A stretch of 64,000 bases of DNA, from assembly GCA_008711295.1 (NCBI GenBank), contig VUYV01000042.1:674719-738718 (forward strand). Direction: 5' to 3'. Under the pieces are notes generated by a model. It was given only the letters and a program-made list of their open reading frames with translations. It was not told the origin of the DNA and made no database searches. Of the stretch, positions 13,566 to 27,980 are shown piece by piece. A program made the translations under genes and the position numbers. Position 1 is the stretch's first letter; each line of letters opens with the position of its first letter. Origin of the DNA: Anarhynchus alexandrinus. Its lineage: Eukaryota; Chordata; Aves; Charadriiformes; Charadriidae.

Positions 13566-14787
13566 AATTTCTACAGCTTTTTAATTTTTTTCCTTTACAC
13601 TGCTACTACCAACTTCATGCTTTTTTCTGCATAAAATGAAAAGCCAATATCTGTAATGAATTATATTATTAAACCAGAAGAGCTATTTGGAGAATAAATA
13701 CATGTAGTATATGCTTAAGAACCATACTGAAAGCATCATAAATAACAAGCTGTATATTATCATTGTGTAATCTATTGGTTTTATTAAATTCTGCTTAGAC
13801 ATTGAGAAAGAAGAGGCTAAACTAGCCAAAGAGGATTAACACCATAAGAAAAAAGAAAAAGGACTAATTTAAAAAGGCTTGGGAAAAAATGACATTGTTT
13901 AAGAAAAGGATATGACTCCATAGTTTGGCAAGCTGGTAGTCTGAATCACTGAAAAAGGAGAAGTAATGGGCTCCTTGGCTTGGAGTGCTACATCTGTTTA
14001 ATTGACTATCCTCCCTCCTTTGTCCTTGCAAAATTTCTAAACACAGAATTAAATACTTTCTAGCAGACAGCCAAGCTTATATATTCCTCAGAAGATCTCA
14101 GGTACCTTCGTGTGTTTTTACAGCTTATGCAGACAAAAAGTGGCAATGCGTTTGGTAAAAGACAGCTCAGCACCAAATAATAGGTACTCTCTATCAGTGC
14201 ATAGACAGGCTCATGGTTAAGGAGAATTCTGCCGTACGTCAATCTGTCCAGGTGGGATCAGCTTCCCCATTTCTTTGCCCAATTACTGTCTCCCATGAGC
14301 TGAGGTACTCCTGCCTAGAATGTTCTTAGAAAGAAACACTGAAACATTGGCAGTGAATTGCAGGGAGCTGATAGTTTGGTGAAGTTATAAATACATGCTA
14401 TGCAAGAGCATCAGTGCTGGCTTATACACGCTGGGTTCTTCTAACATTTGTGACTAATACTGATTTAATACACAATATTTGCGATTGTCATACAGTACAG
14501 TGATGGATGCATAAATAAGCTCAGATCAGCAGCTGCAAAGATTTTTGCCACTAACTCTCCACTTAGTTGATAATGGCCTCATTAACGTCTATATGACTCT
14601 CTTATCAAGTCATATCGCAAGAGTAATTTATGTGTAACAAGTTTATCATGGTATTTGTTTTCTCTGATTCCCTGTTTCTCCCACTTGATTTGTTTCTGCT
14701 AACTGGATATGATAAGAAAGTACTTAGTCCTATGCAGTGCTTTTATCAATATTCACAAAATGTTTTACAAAGAAGGTTTAGTATAGT

Positions 14788-14938
14788 GATCTCCATTGCT
14801 ATCATCAGAGAAACTTAGGCACAGAAAGGTCAAGTGCCTTTTAAAGTATATTCAGCACACAAATCACAGAGCTAAGCTAACAGGACTCTTGAGTCTCAGT
14901 CCTGTACTATATTAATACAGCTCCGTTCCCTCCCCTAG
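14788..14938 (-). mobile_element. MIR-type SINE (ancient amniote)
   Basis: Read on the minus strand, the segment has the order expected of MIR: a tRNA-derived part with ACAGGACTGAGACTCAAGAG, then the core with TTAGCTCTGTGATTTG, and a tail with CTTTCTGTGCCTAAGTTTCTC and CAATGGAGAT. This corresponds to the familiar MIR text ending in CTCTGTGCCTCAGTTTCC-like sequence. MIR stopped moving before birds diverged, so a copy this legible in a bird intron has either been lucky or under constraint. It is in TAFA5 orientation. Confidence 0.82.
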
Positions 14939-15687
14939 AGACAGAAAAAGCCAAAATCAGGTGGCTAATTACAAGTAACCACAGAAAACCAATAATCCTT
15001 GAATAATCCAGTTTCAAAACCCCTGAATTATTAGATTCATAGATCCCTTGTAAGCCTCTGAAGTAATTAAAGCCTGACTGAGGAGCTAAGCGATCTTTAG
15101 CTCAAATCCTATGAATAGATTAGCTTGAGAACATAATGTATGCTGACTATTAATGTGCTATTTTGCTGTATAAGCAGCGAGTGTAAATCAGCAAAACCCT
15201 ACCCAAACTATACATATAATAGACACATGATTTTTACAAAGCTAAAGCTAATGTTAGGAGAAAGCATCAAGAAATATGATTTTATCTCTTCTTATACCAA
15301 TGACAATATGAGATGCTCTAATGGACAGAACACAGCCAGATACTTCAAGGCTCCAAGGGATGCAGATCTGTGAATCTTTCCACAAACAATGAAATGGAGC
15401 CCTGTCTGATGAGGGCAGTCTTGTAACAGGAGTATGAACTGTTACTCTTCCACCATTTTTAAACATTTGGAAAGAAATCCAACAATTTAAGATTTTCTAG
15501 AATTCTTAAGATATTGTTAATTTTGTATGTTTTAACACAAAATATCCTGAATTCTCCTCTTGGAAATGTACTATAGTGTCTAGAGTAAGTTAAACATCCT
15601 TGAAGTTACTTGGAATCTCTCCATTGACCATGCAGGGAACAGAAACAAATACACATGTAACTAAACTGCATGTGTTGAACAACAAAA

Positions 15688-15896
15688 TGCACAGGAAGCA
15701 CTTCTTTAACGACAGGGTGGTCAAGAACTGGAACAGGTTTCCTAGAGAGATGGTTGATGCTCCAAGCCTGTCAGTGTTTAAGAGGTATTTGGACAATGCC
15801 CTTAATAATATGCTTTAACTTCTGGTCAGCCCTGAATTGGTCAGGCAGTTGGACCAGATGATCATTTTAGGTCCCTTCAAACTGAAATACTCTATT
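15688..15896 (+). mobile_element. CR1 LINE 3' tip (about 210 bp)
   Basis: This is a strongly 5'-truncated CR1 copy, antisense to TAFA5. Its text encodes HRKHFFNDRVVKNWNRFPRE, the last part of the CR1 ORF2 product, then the 3' region with the conserved string TTGGACCAGATGATC. The terminal repeat is decayed (AAATACTCTATTC at the end). Frame 15600-15818 also contains non-CR1 sequence at its start and is not a gene. Confidence 0.9.
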
Positions 15897-17540
15897 CAAA
15901 ATATTTATATCACAATCATTGGACACTAATTAAAAGGAATGTTCGTTAACTCATCCCTGTGTCTCAGCTCATTAAAACCCTCAGCATTTCATCAGAAAAT
16001 AAGAGACTGTTTTTCTTAAGTGAAATTGGACTAAACCTAAGAACTCATTTTTAATAGTCACAGTCACTGGATTTCTGTCAGTCACCGAGACTAGAGCATC
16101 CCTTTGAGCCATTAAGTACAACTCAGCTTAAGTGTGAATTTGATGTAATGCAGAAAGAACAACATCCATCTCTGCACACATTCTTCGGGGTTTTTTTTCT
16201 ATTTTCTGCACCCATTTTCTGTAGGGTCTTAGTGCACATTTGGAAAGAAATTACATCTATCAGCACATCTGTCCAGAAAAGACATAATTTTTAACAAGAC
16301 TATGAGGCTAGAGCAAATTTGGGCCACAGCATAAACAGACCAGTGTTTGGGTTTGTCACATCCCTTCCTCATAAGGAATCCTCTTTGCTGAGGATTCGTT
16401 ACAGAGCTTTCACCGTACAGAACCCAGGACCTGAGACATTAGTGAGTAGCAGCACCAGCTTACATTACTCACTGGAGTATACACAACGAGTGCCTCAGGA
16501 AAGATGGGAATGTGTATTGCTCTCTTAAGCTTCTCTTCCCACCTGCCCAGATCTGCAACTTTGTACTCCATGCGGACACACCTTCCATATTGCTTCCTCC
16601 TCTCCCAAGAGAATCTGACGCCAAACAGGAACAACAGGATCCACCTCCCCAAGAAAGGGGGAAGAAAAGTCAGAAGCTAAGTCTCACAAAAGTGCAGCAG
16701 AAGGCCGTCATGACTACAGATTCTCTTTTAAGCACTTGTTCCACCTCTGTATTGTGATGCCTCTTCAGTGAAATAAACCAGTTACACAAGAAGTTCACTT
16801 TACATATTGGCCTCGACGTTCTGATTGCAAATGGCATCATCACTTCTCTACTCTAGTCACAAATGCTGTATCCTCTCATGCCTTCTCTTTGCTATTCTAA
16901 ATACCTCGAAACTTTTTGTTCCTTTTGCTTTTGGAGGTCCTGAGGGCATTTCCCAACTCTTGGTAGCATTAAGACTAGTCAGGTGTACTTTCACATTAAG
17001 AGTTTATTTAAGCAACCTGTCTCCTCTTCTAGAGAGCAAAAGAGGGAGGAAAATTTCTCATTTCTAAGCATATAATGCAAACATTATGTAGTTCAAATTT
17101 TAAAATTCAAAACCCTATTTCAATTATCATAATTGTTCAAAGAGTTCTTCATGCCTATGTAAGAAACTAACACTTCTGGCCCTGAAAATACGCAGGTGAT
17201 GAAATATTTTTAAATCTCCATTAGAAGTTAAGATCACAAAGGCAGTTTAATGAAAGACCAGAATTAACCTGGCTGAAATGCAAAATTATACTAGAAGACT
17301 CTTTATATTACACTAACAATGAGGTGAGATTATATAAGCTTTTTAGTGTAGCATACTGTTGGGTCCAATTTTTCAGCTGTGCCTTGCAAAGATGAGAAGA
17401 AAAACCTAACTATTGTATCTCTGGTGCTCTGCTAAGAAGCGCAGCATACATATAGTTAAAGTGAATAGGAACAATAGGTCAGCATGATGGAACTTGTGGG
17501 GACAAAAAAGCTAGGAAATGTGGAGGTCTACAAAACGCTA

Positions 17541-17656
17541 ATACATATATATATGTAAAAATATATATATATATCAACCCTTAAATGATCTTTGGACTCA
17601 TGCCTTGTATTTAAAAAAAAAAAAGAAAGAAAAAAGAAAGAAAGAAACAAAAAAGG
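17541..17656. repeat. (TA)n and (GAAA)n low-complexity tracts
   Basis: Two tracts close together: ATACATATATATATG and AAATATATATATATATAT at 17541-17574, then A12 with GAAA units at 17613-17656. Two overlapping open frames here are artefacts of these tracts. Confidence 0.93.
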
Positions 17657-18029
17657 AAACCAGATCTTTGGCAAAATAAGAGAGCAACATAAAAGTACAG
17701 ATAGAATTTGCAACTGCGCTAATTTGAATCAAACCCTGGAAAGCTTCAAAAGGTTCCAAGAACTAAACTTTATAGAACTTTAGTGTAGAAATTCAACAAT
17801 AATCTGACATCTGCTTCTTTCTTCTGACACTTACTGTTACACATTCAGATGTACATCCCATATATTCAGTTAACACCAAGAGATGAGAGAAAATTTAAGC
17901 CAACTGACCTCTGTCACCTCAAAAGATTTCTCACTAAGTCATCCTATTATCTCCCAGTAATCCTATAAAGCATCTCATGAAAACTGGGAACATCACTCAC
18001 TTATTTGCAATACAAGAAGCAAGTTACTA

Positions 18030-18225
18030 CACAAGATAAGGCTGGCGATTCATCTAGTCTAGCACCATGCTGCTGACAACGGTCGGGTTCACCTTCCTGT
18101 AAGAGGAAATTCTGCTTCTAACACGTACAGAATATAATGTCTACGTGGAGGCCCCTCCACAGCCATCTTAAACTATGGATAGGCTTATCGTGTAAATCAT
18201 GAGGTTTTATAAGTGTAATTTTGTA
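18030..18225. repeat. Possible ancient amniote interspersed repeat
   Basis: TTCATCTAGTCTAGCACC followed by CTGCTGACAACGGTCGG is like the widespread amniote motif with a CATCTAGCCCAG block followed by a GACAGTGGCC block, found in old CR1-like LINE ends of reptiles. The rest (to the AAATCATGAGGTTTTATAAG string) is only loosely similar. Orientation and family are uncertain. Confidence 0.38.
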
Positions 18226-20232
18226 TTTATTTTGACTAGAATTTACTGTTTACATTTTCCATATAAAGAAATAATCGTACTTTGAATTTTACCCAGCTTT
18301 CAACCTCCTTGATTCCTTTCTGCAGTAAGCTGAATGGATTTGTCATGTGCTATCTAAGAAAATGATAATTTTATCAATTTTGAGTTTGTTTTCTTTTTTT
18401 CATTTTTGTTAAACTTTTGTTCATTTTTTAATTATTAGCAAGGAAAGAGGAAGCTACAATACATCTACACAAAAAATGTTATCTTTATACTGCTGTTGTG
18501 CTTTCCACCACCTAAACTCTCCACAGTAAAAGTCTGTCCATCTTCGGCCGGTGTACTGCCCACCTTTTCTCTCTACTTATCTGTAACACATGATGAGCCC
18601 AGGTCCACAAAAAATATACATGCAACTATTTTCCTACTTAGATGTTAAATTCTCATTTATCTAATAGGAAATAGGAACCAAAACATTTAAAGATTTGATT
18701 CTTTGTATTTTAGAAGCTCAAGGAAAAAAATATTAATAATTATATTTGTAATTCATCCTATTGAATACAATTTGAAAGAGATATCCGGGTTACAAACTGT
18801 AAATTCAAAGAAATAAAAAGAAACCAACTGCTAATAACAATGAACAGCCTGGAGCAATCAATGATTTTTTTAATGACAAATAGTGTGAGTCTAACTATAA
18901 TTTTAATCCCTCTGTCATATCTTGCTTTCATATTTAATAGATTAGGACCATTTGCTGCTGTTTCTTAGTTACAGCTCTAAAGATATATTAGGATATGACA
19001 TACCCAAGAAGCCATACTTTTAAATAAAACTTCTTCATCTTGTAAATAGTCTTTTAGAATTTCTGGCTTTAATCATCAGTTTAATGAAGTCTAATGGATC
19101 TGTTATTATCCTTTCCCTTTAATGTGGTGATGAGAATAAAAATATAATTAAGGCTGTTTGAAATAAAGGAACAAAAGATGAAGACAAGGGAGAAAAAGAG
19201 ATAGATACAGCAATACTACATCAATGAGAGGTCAAACAAGCTGCAAATAGCTTTTCTATAGGCAGCCACTCTAAAACATACTCATATAAACCCAAAGCTT
19301 ATTCATAAACCTGCAGCCTTCTAAACTTGTTACAGAAATGCCCTATGTCCCATTGTGTTATGAACAAAACAAAACAAGTCTGAGTGAACTTGGTGCATTT
19401 AAAAGAAAATCAAGCCATATTTTACTAAAAGCAAGTTGTCCGTATGAAGCAATAATTGAGGAGATGATGTGCACGTTTTGCATGTGTTTTATCTAAATTA
19501 AGGTGACTCTACAAGCAAAATAAAGTCTGAATAGTTTCCAGTAAGATGAAGAGAACACTAAGTTTATCTTAAATATCTATTTTCAAGAAAATTCTTGTTT
19601 GAATTTTGTTACTTTTCTATAGTTTTGCTTTGTTACAGATGTATTAGGTAAAGGACAAATTCTTAATTTGAAGAAAAATTATGAATAAGATAAGAACACA
19701 TAAATAACACATGCTTTATAAGCAACAAAATAAATTATTTGTAGTATTAGTATTTTCCTTAGAAGTTATCCTAAACTCAGAAGTTTCTGCATTGTACATT
19801 TCAAGGCAATATATCAAAATACTTTTCCTCTTGAAGGAAAAAGCATTTAGATTTAAATTCAGTCTGAATTTTTATGGCAAATGGGAAATCAAATTTCTTG
19901 GGTCTCTTGCACAAATAGATAAACAAAGTCTTCAATTTTATTTTGCACATTCTTGGATAAGGAAAAAGCTTATAAACTATTTAAGAAAAAGCATGATATT
20001 TCTTTTCGTTTGTTATCTAACAGAAAAAACATCATATACTTTGTATTATACATTTCTCATTAATAAAAGAAATAATCAGTTTTATCACAAGCTTATGACT
20101 TCCCATCACAGCAGTACAGCTTAAAAAACCCTTAAAATTCATACTATGCCGTCTTTGTTTCTTGATTTAAATATAATAATCAATAGTTTTATAACTTAAC
20201 CTCCTACAGTAAAGTTACTTAGTATTCTTTCA

Positions 20233-20254
20233 GCACACTCAAAAATGAGTGTGC
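20233..20254. repeat. Perfect 9-bp stem with AAAA loop
   Basis: GCACACTCA, AAAA, TGAGTGTGC. A compact hairpin in intron 1 with no run of T after it on either strand. Confidence 0.95.
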
Positions 20255-23200
20255 GTTTACAAAATAGTGACAGAAAAAAACATGGGTTTTGTATATGAAG
20301 CAAGAAGGGGGACAAGATTAAGTCATTTTACTGTGATAGATGATATGAACCTGTTCAGGAGCTGCGTGGGAAAGCTTATCTTAATGGCTTTCTCCTTGGA
20401 CACTTTTAGCCGCACAGCTTCTTAAAGAGAAGACAATATCTGGAGGTAGATCAGGAGGTAGATTCATCTTGGCTATTGTATTATTTCAGCTCGATGAGAT
20501 CAATGAAGTGCACAAGAGAGATTTATTTAGTCTTTTATACTACAAAAAAGCAAACGCTACCCAACGCCCCACATTATTTCCTTCCTACACCACCCCTTGA
20601 ACCTCTTCTTAGATTCTTGCAATGCACGCTGCTCCTTTAGTTATTAATTCCTTTGGCTTATCATTTCCACTACAGAGGATCTACACTTCTCCTTGAAGCC
20701 TAAGGGAATTTTGCCAATGGAGTAAAACTTAAAGTGCTGACCAAAATGAACAATGAACCTAGAGTAATTTTTGCATACAACTAAATCACCTCATTTTTTT
20801 CTAAAATGTGTGAGTTTGAAATAAGATAATGCAATTTAGATTTCTACTCCATGCTTCATAAGCAGTTGAAAATAGCATATTTTTTTGTCAGAAACAGACA
20901 ATGAGCGTGTAATGAATGCTGTTTTTCAGGAAAACATTGCTAAAAATTTTCAACTTGTTTTCCCTTCTAATACACAGAGAACTGAATTTCATCCATTTTT
21001 TTCCATTGCCATATATACCTAAGCTCAATACCAAAGTAATTTTTTCTGTGCCTTTGCCTGTTTCTCCTTTTGATGGAATAGTGGTATAAAGGAGAGCATC
21101 AAGATGGACAATTTTGAATAATTTATTCATGACTTCTTGGTTCCTATGAGTTGAGTACCTGGCATCACAGCATCGCTCTTGGGCTGTCCTATATACGCAA
21201 GGATAACGGTAATTAGACATTTTGTAAAGAATAAAAAGTTAAGCAACTCCTCCTTCCCTCCCTTTCACACAACAGTTGGAGCCAAATGGCTGTTCAAGCT
21301 TGTTATGCACAATCCTGTTGTTATAGGGAGAACTATTCCATAAGAAGATTAGATATTAGCTTAAGCTGCCTTGGTACAACTGAATAAGCATGAGCCTGCA
21401 GATATACAAATGCTAAATCCACTGGCATTATCATTTCTTAAGCATTCAGAAACCTCCGAGCTTTTCTAGATGGCAAAGCATCCTACTACACATAAGTCTA
21501 TTTCACAGACATACTAAATCTGTTTATTTTGAATAGAAGCAGCATTGTTCAAGTTAAGTTATAGTGTAATAAACAGATTAGGGCATTAGGCAACAGAATT
21601 ATTAAAAGTGCAAGATTCTCAAAGTGAAGGGAAAGAAATGAATGCCAAATCCTCTATTTCAAACAAAAAAGCAATGAAATTTAAATTGAATCTAGCTCAA
21701 AATAATTTACCTTTTGGCGTCATACATCAGTATTTTAAGTACCAGTTCAGAAAGTAAATAACACTCCAGGTTGAATGAAAAATTACCTTGTCTCTTTTGA
21801 TTCAGTGTGAATTTTCAAATTTAAAGTAACCTGTAGTAATTTATTTAGGGCACCTTGTTAAAGTACTGTTTGTAACACCAAAGTAGAGACAGGAACTTCC
21901 AAGACTTTAACTTGCTCCTGGAAATCTGACTGCGTTTTATCTTTTTTCTATTGTTCTCAATGGCTTATGGCAATTTGACAATAATGCAAATGGGCTGTAT
22001 GTAACATTTTCTTTCACCTGCAAAGGTAAAATTCACAGTGAAAAGGCTCATCCACTACCCCTCTCTATCAGAGTTTAACTAATAGGAGGATATGTCATAT
22101 GCGGGACCCTGACACAAAACTCTCTTACTGTTAGTACACCAATTGCTTTTATAAAGCAAAATCCTGCATCAAAAGCCAAAAAAAGTCAGTGATCCTTCCT
22201 GAGTAGAAAGCTTCTTTATTAGAATATAAAGCTGGCTATAGCTGTGTTTCTGGCAGTATGCATCAGTATTTCCATACCAAAGTACAAAGCCTGAAGACTA
22301 AGCACTTCTAAATTGTCTTTGAAGTGGTTCAGTTTTTCATAGGAACAGATTTTGCAGATACCACCAGAAACTGCAGAAACAAGGTTGGGGGTGGAAATGT
22401 GGGTTGCTTTCAAAAAGCTATTAAAATCTAGTTATTTATAGTCTCTTTAAATCAAAGGGACTTTATAGTTGCCCTGCTTAGCTTTAGACTATTGTGCCAA
22501 ATAAAAAATAAACAGTAAATTTTGTTACATTTAAACACCATTGACCACCATTTCTATCACTTTCTAAACTTGACCAATATTAAAAACTGAGTTAAATGTT
22601 GAGAAACCATAAAATAGTCAGCTTACAACAGAAGACCTAAACACAAGAAGCTCAGGCATCCTGTTTAAGCGCTTTTAAGAGAATACAATTTGCTGGTAGG
22701 TATACGTCTCAGGAATACATCCACCCCCTTCTCTAGTCAAGAAAGAGCGAAAGAGCGAGCTACCTTTGTGGCAATGGTAAAAGTATCAGACCCTAAGAAA
22801 CTGAGCAAAACAAACTGGTGAATATTCATGGGGAAACAGGAACAGGTCATCTTCTCCTAGTTGCACAATTATGCAAATGGTTAGAGATAAGCGTTCAAAT
22901 CACATTTTAACTCAAAATTAACTCTTTGTTATATTTAGGCTGTGTGCTTGTCCTAACAGAAATGGGGGAATACCACAGTGTGCTCTTCAGATAGCATGGA
23001 AGTCAGAAAACCTAAATACATATGAAAAGTTATTGCCTTGGGTTATCTACTGTGGACACAGATGCTCAGGATAAATAATTCATGCTAACAGACTCCAGAC
23101 TGCAGAAAATGACCAGGCTTGCATGTTCTCCTGCCACTGTCAGAGACAGAATACCAGACTAGTTGGACCCTTGGTCTCCCTCGAGAGCATTTCTTATATT

Positions 23201-24639
23201 GTTACCTCTGAGTTCAATTTTCAAGTGTTAGATCAAATGAGAACGTTATCGTCTAGGTTTGAATACTCTATGGCATTCTATACCACTTCAGTATTTCCAG
23301 CACCTTTGAAGGAACAGAATGAATTGATTGATGGTGTTACAGACATTTCAGACAAATCTGGGGAATTCAGAGATAACTATAGTAGGATTTTTCTTTCCTT
23401 TTCTTCTCTTTTTAATTTTTATTTTTAGTTAGTTCTTTTCTGGAAGACTTCTGTGTGGAGTTTTCATTGAACTATTTTTATGTCAGGAAATCAGGGAGCA
23501 TGCTTGTCATTCAAGGATTTGCTGTCCCCAACCCCTCTAATCCAGAACATCAACAAACACGTTTAGCATTTGATTTGCCAACTCTACCTTACCTTGCACA
23601 TAAGACAGAATACCTAGAACTGAAGAATGAAATATGTCTGTATTAAGTTGTACTAATTCCTCCTCTTCTTCTGATGCCAGCCCTGTGGTTTCACTGCACT
23701 TGCTCTTCTCTGTATCTCATTGTTCTGTGAGGTGGGAAACTTCTGCCTACTGTCGACAGTACCAGCTGCTGGGAAACACAACGCAGCAAACAATTATCCA
23801 CTCACTATTCCAGTTTTCAAAAATGGAGTTTGAGAAGAAAATTAGACAACCAAACAGCAAAATATTACTTTGGTCTAGACCCAAATTCCAAAGAGAAGAC
23901 ATATTTATACTAACAGTTGCAGTTCTCTTAAGATTTGTAGATTTACTTGTTTGGGTTTTGTAACATCAGCAGTGTTTTACCATGCTATTTAATGAAACGC
24001 AACTAGCAACGTAAAGACCCCTTCAGTGAGAATGCAGGTGTAGAATAAATATAACTTCTTAATTTGTCTGTCTATGCAATTCGCTGATATGCTATGAGAT
24101 TCAGTCCACTACTGTGCGCTACTTTTCTCCCTCTTGCTTACACGTCTGTCATACCAGCTTTCAAAAACAACCTTGTTTTTCATAAATCAGGCTAGGTTTA
24201 CTTGAAATCAGCATTGACTTGCTTGTAAAGAACTAGCTTACACTGACTTTATTGGTTTACATTTGAATTACCTTGAGACAGTATAAAGGGCAGAATTATG
24301 CAGTGTTTAATGCTATACAAAATGTTGTGTTGTGTCTTTCATATGAGTATTTAATCCCAAATCCTTTAAAGGGAAAATCAAGTAGAGAGACTAAGTAAGT
24401 GAACAGAATTGATAAAAGAAACTAAAAGGTTAAGGCAATGGAAAAAAAAACTAGCTTGAAAAAAAAAAGGTATCTATTTCAGTGTGCAAGTGTGAAAAAA
24501 TTTTGGAATATACCCTGTTCCTTTCAGACAGTGGAATGCTTTCCTTGACCACAACAGCGACACATTTTAGCTATATGACCCACTGTTTATTGCTAATAAT
24601 TAAAGACAGAAAGGGGCAAGATTTCTTCTGGACTAGCAC

Positions 24640-25478
24640 AACAAGGTCAAACTTTTCAAAAGAGATGCAGATGACACAAAACTGGGAGGAGTGGTTGATA
24701 TGCCAGAGGGTCCTGCTGCCATCCAGAGGGACCTCAATAGCCTGGAGAAATGGCCTGAGAGAAACCTCACGAAGTTCAACAAGAAGTGCACCAGTATATG
24801 CTGTGCACTGATCAGCTGGAACGCAGCTTGGCAGAAAAGGACCTTGGGGACCTGGAAGGCAACAACCTGACCATAAGCCAGCAATGCGTCCTTGCAGCAA
24901 AGAGGGCTACTGGTACCCCGCACTGCCAGCAGGTCCAGGGAGGTGATCCTTTCTCTCTACTCAGCACTGATTAAAGCCACACCTGGAGTACTGTGTCCAG
25001 TTCTGGGCTGCTCAGTATAAGGCACGGACATACTGGACAGAGTCCAACAAAGGGCCACGAAGATGAAGGGACTGGAGCATCCCTCCTGTGAGGAAAGGCT
25101 GAGAGAGCTGGGACTGTTCAGCCTAGAGAAGAGAAGGCTCAAGGAGGATCTCATCAATATATACAAATTCCTGAAGGGAGGGTTTAAAGAAGACACATCA
25201 AGGCTCCTTTCAGTGGTGCCCAGTGGCAGGACCAGAGGCAATGGGCACAAACAAACACAGGAAGTTCCCTCTAAACATTTTTTACTGCAAGGGTGACAGC
25301 ACTGGCACAGGGTGCCCAGAGAGGTTGTGAAATCTCCCTCCTTGGAGATACTTAAAAATCATCTGGACATAATCATGGGCACCCAGCTCTGGGTGACCCT
25401 GCTTGAGCAGGGGTGTTGGACCAGATGTGCCCAGAGGTCCCTTCCAACATCAACCATTTTGTGATTCTATGATTCTGT
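24640..25478 (+). mobile_element. CR1 LINE 3' fragment beginning at the RT catalytic box
   Basis: 5'-truncated copy antisense to TAFA5. It begins almost exactly at the catalytic box: bases from about 24663 read GCAGATGACACAAAACTG, encoding ADDTKL, so the aspartate pair is still present although everything upstream is absent. Frameshifts then split the coding text. Recognisable blocks include TISQQCVLAAKRATG and, from 25063, [19 protein letters not shown]. The 3' end is intact, with TGTGATTCTATGATTCTG at 25460-25477. It is of similar age to the 12772 copy judged by disrupted frames, but its internal sequence (for example at the LFSVV region) differs in subfamily-specific positions. Confidence 0.95.
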
Positions 25479-27980
25479 AACAGAGACTTGCATCATATAT
25501 GACTGAAGCCCAGTGAAGGTACAGAACTCAACAAAAGGGTTCAAAGCAGAACAAAAAGTAAGGTGGCAGCATCCTACATAGAATCAAATTGAAACATTAA
25601 TTGCATCAGGCTTAACTTCAGCTGATACTATTAATCCTCCGCTTAAACGAACATTAAATCCAATAAAATAAAATTCTTTGCCATGTACCAATACCAACAC
25701 ACTTACTTGTTGTGTAATACATGATTTATGTGCAAACTTTGCTGATACAAATGCCTTGATATAAACACTGATATAAATGTCCTGCTTGGCATATCCATAG
25801 GAAATTGCTAAACCTGTGAAGTATATTGATTTATCTTTTATCACATTGTTTCTCCATTTAGACACAAACAAGGGATCAAGGGTCTTTTCTGTTTAAATTA
25901 GTCTCTGTACTTCATAAAATTAACATTATTAGACTGGCTGACAACTCATACTACTGCTATGGACTTCATTATAACTAGAAGAAATATAGGGCTGAGGAAA
26001 ATAATAGACAATTATAGATAATAGACAAAGATATTTTTTCTCTCTCACTTCAACCATCTGAAGCTCTCCCAGCAAAAAATCCGAAGTAAGGCTCATCCAG
26101 TCACAACAAGAGATACTGTTAACGCTACGTTCTGCTAGTTGATCGAACAGGCAGTTGTGACTAAGGAGTCATTTACACTAGGAAGACAGAAGCATATAAA
26201 ATGATCAAGGTAATGATAGCCCATTATTCAGAATCCCCCACAAAATCAAGACAGCTTCATTTTATGAATCTTTTGCAGTGCTTTTAACAGCACCTGGATA
26301 AGGAGCAGATGTGAAGATAAAACATGATCATAAAGCATTATGGAATAATAAATCTCATTTGGGTGTTTCCACTCTCATTTAATTTTATATCAGTTCAGGC
26401 AACGGGGCTACATATTTCCATGAGCTGCATTCCATTCACCAATCTTCAGGAGGGAAATGCTGTCAGTGTTTGAAAAGAGTTATTGGTATGACAAGGGTAA
26501 TTATGCTTTGGGGAGTAAAGTAACACAGCCCTGGTTCACGGGCAGCAGAGAGACAAGTTATAATGTATGTGGTGTGGTGTGTTATTCTGTATTATTAGCC
26601 CTGCATGGCATTGCTAAAGAGAAATGGTGGCAAGTCAGGACTAATATAAGGGGAACTAGAGTATTTGTAATTCCCTCCTCAACATCTGTTGCATAAAATG
26701 TAATTTGCTCATTTGTGCAAGCTGTGCTTCTTTAGAGGCAATCTCCAAACCCTTTTTTGGATGTACCTGCCCCAATTTGTACAATTTGAATGTGGCCCAA
26801 AATAGCCTGCATTTCAATTTCACATAATTTGCGAATGCTCAGTGAGAAACCTGTTTATTTAAATTACACCAAAAACAAAGCAACACGGGGGTATGAGTGA
26901 CCAGAGAGTCAAAAAGGGGGAAATCAAAGAGGGATTGGGGTTTTTTGGTTTGGTTTTTTGTTTTTGTTTTTTTTCAAGAGGCAGAGCTCTCAGATCACCA
27001 GGAAGAATATTAAGGAAAGCAGTTAATATGTAGTTAAAGGAATCGTAATGCACATGAACATATGTTGTTTTACCTAATTTTGATCAACTTAAAAGTAAAA
27101 ATGTCTTTATTCTTTCAGTTGGGTTTAACACACCATCTGGTTTAATTATTCCTTAGGTAGCATGCTATAAAGTTAATAGTAACAGTATTGTTAAGCCAAT
27201 CAGAAAAAACGTTTCTGATGTGATTTTTCACCAAGGATGTTTCTCTTAAACCCATTGACTATGAGGTCAATGTAATAAGCTTTCACATAAGTATTACGTT
27301 ACTGCCAGCGCTTGGCAGATGTTAACTCAGAATTGTCACCTCTAGATTGACTCAAATCTGCTTACTCAGTGAAAGAATTTAGTCATAATCTAAAGTGCTC
27401 CTTTAACTCCAAGTTCCGGGCAGAATTTTAATTATTTAAACAGTTTTAAAATAGTTAAGAATATATGATGGCATTTAAAAACACAAGATCTTACAGGTTT
27501 GTCTGTTATAAGGAAATAAATAGCAGTTTATAAGAGCCATGTTGATTAAAGAGTCAAATTTCAGCAAGAAAAGATACGCCCAGTGAGACTTCTGAAATCC
27601 ACTGCTTTGATCAACTAGGCAAGTGAAATATGGAGTGTTCATTATTCATTTTGATACCAGAGGGAAGGTAGGGAAGGTAGGGATTTAGGGCTTTCTGCCA
27701 ACATCTTTGAGTTGAAAAGTGATTTCAAGCAGTTTTGCATAATCCCAATTTTAGAGAGTCCTAGCGAAGTTCACCACTCCACTCCTGCTCACTTTCAACA
27801 GGACCTAATTATTGTTTAAAATCCTAGCTAGAAACTACTTTGTGCTGTTTATCTTTAAAACTATTATTCCAAAAAAAAAAGAATGCTGTAACAAATTCTT
27901 ACAGAACCAAACATTTTCTTATGGCCCTAAAAAAAAAAAATAAAAAAATCCGATTCCCCTGAAGGTGTTTCTGAACTGAA

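Larger units (their letters stand above)
15897..24639. other. Intron 1 sequence, mostly featureless
   Basis: Apart from the low-complexity tracts, hairpin and possible old repeat listed separately, nothing is recognisable. A 137-codon open frame at 19711-20124 is rich in K, F, I and L and fits chance in AT-rich DNA. Confidence 0.6.

Noticed and set aside
19711..20124. 137-codon open frame beginning with ATG
   Set aside because: Rich in K, F, I, L and Y as expected from AT-rich DNA, with no domain or neighbour support. Chance can give one such frame in a window this size.
22870..22905. tRNA-like string with GTTCAAATC
   Set aside because: The A-box-like part is too close and no cloverleaf can be drawn.
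27661..27692. TTAGGG-like string suggesting interstitial telomere repeat
   Set aside because: It is GGGAAGGTA twice plus one TTAGGG; not a telomeric array.
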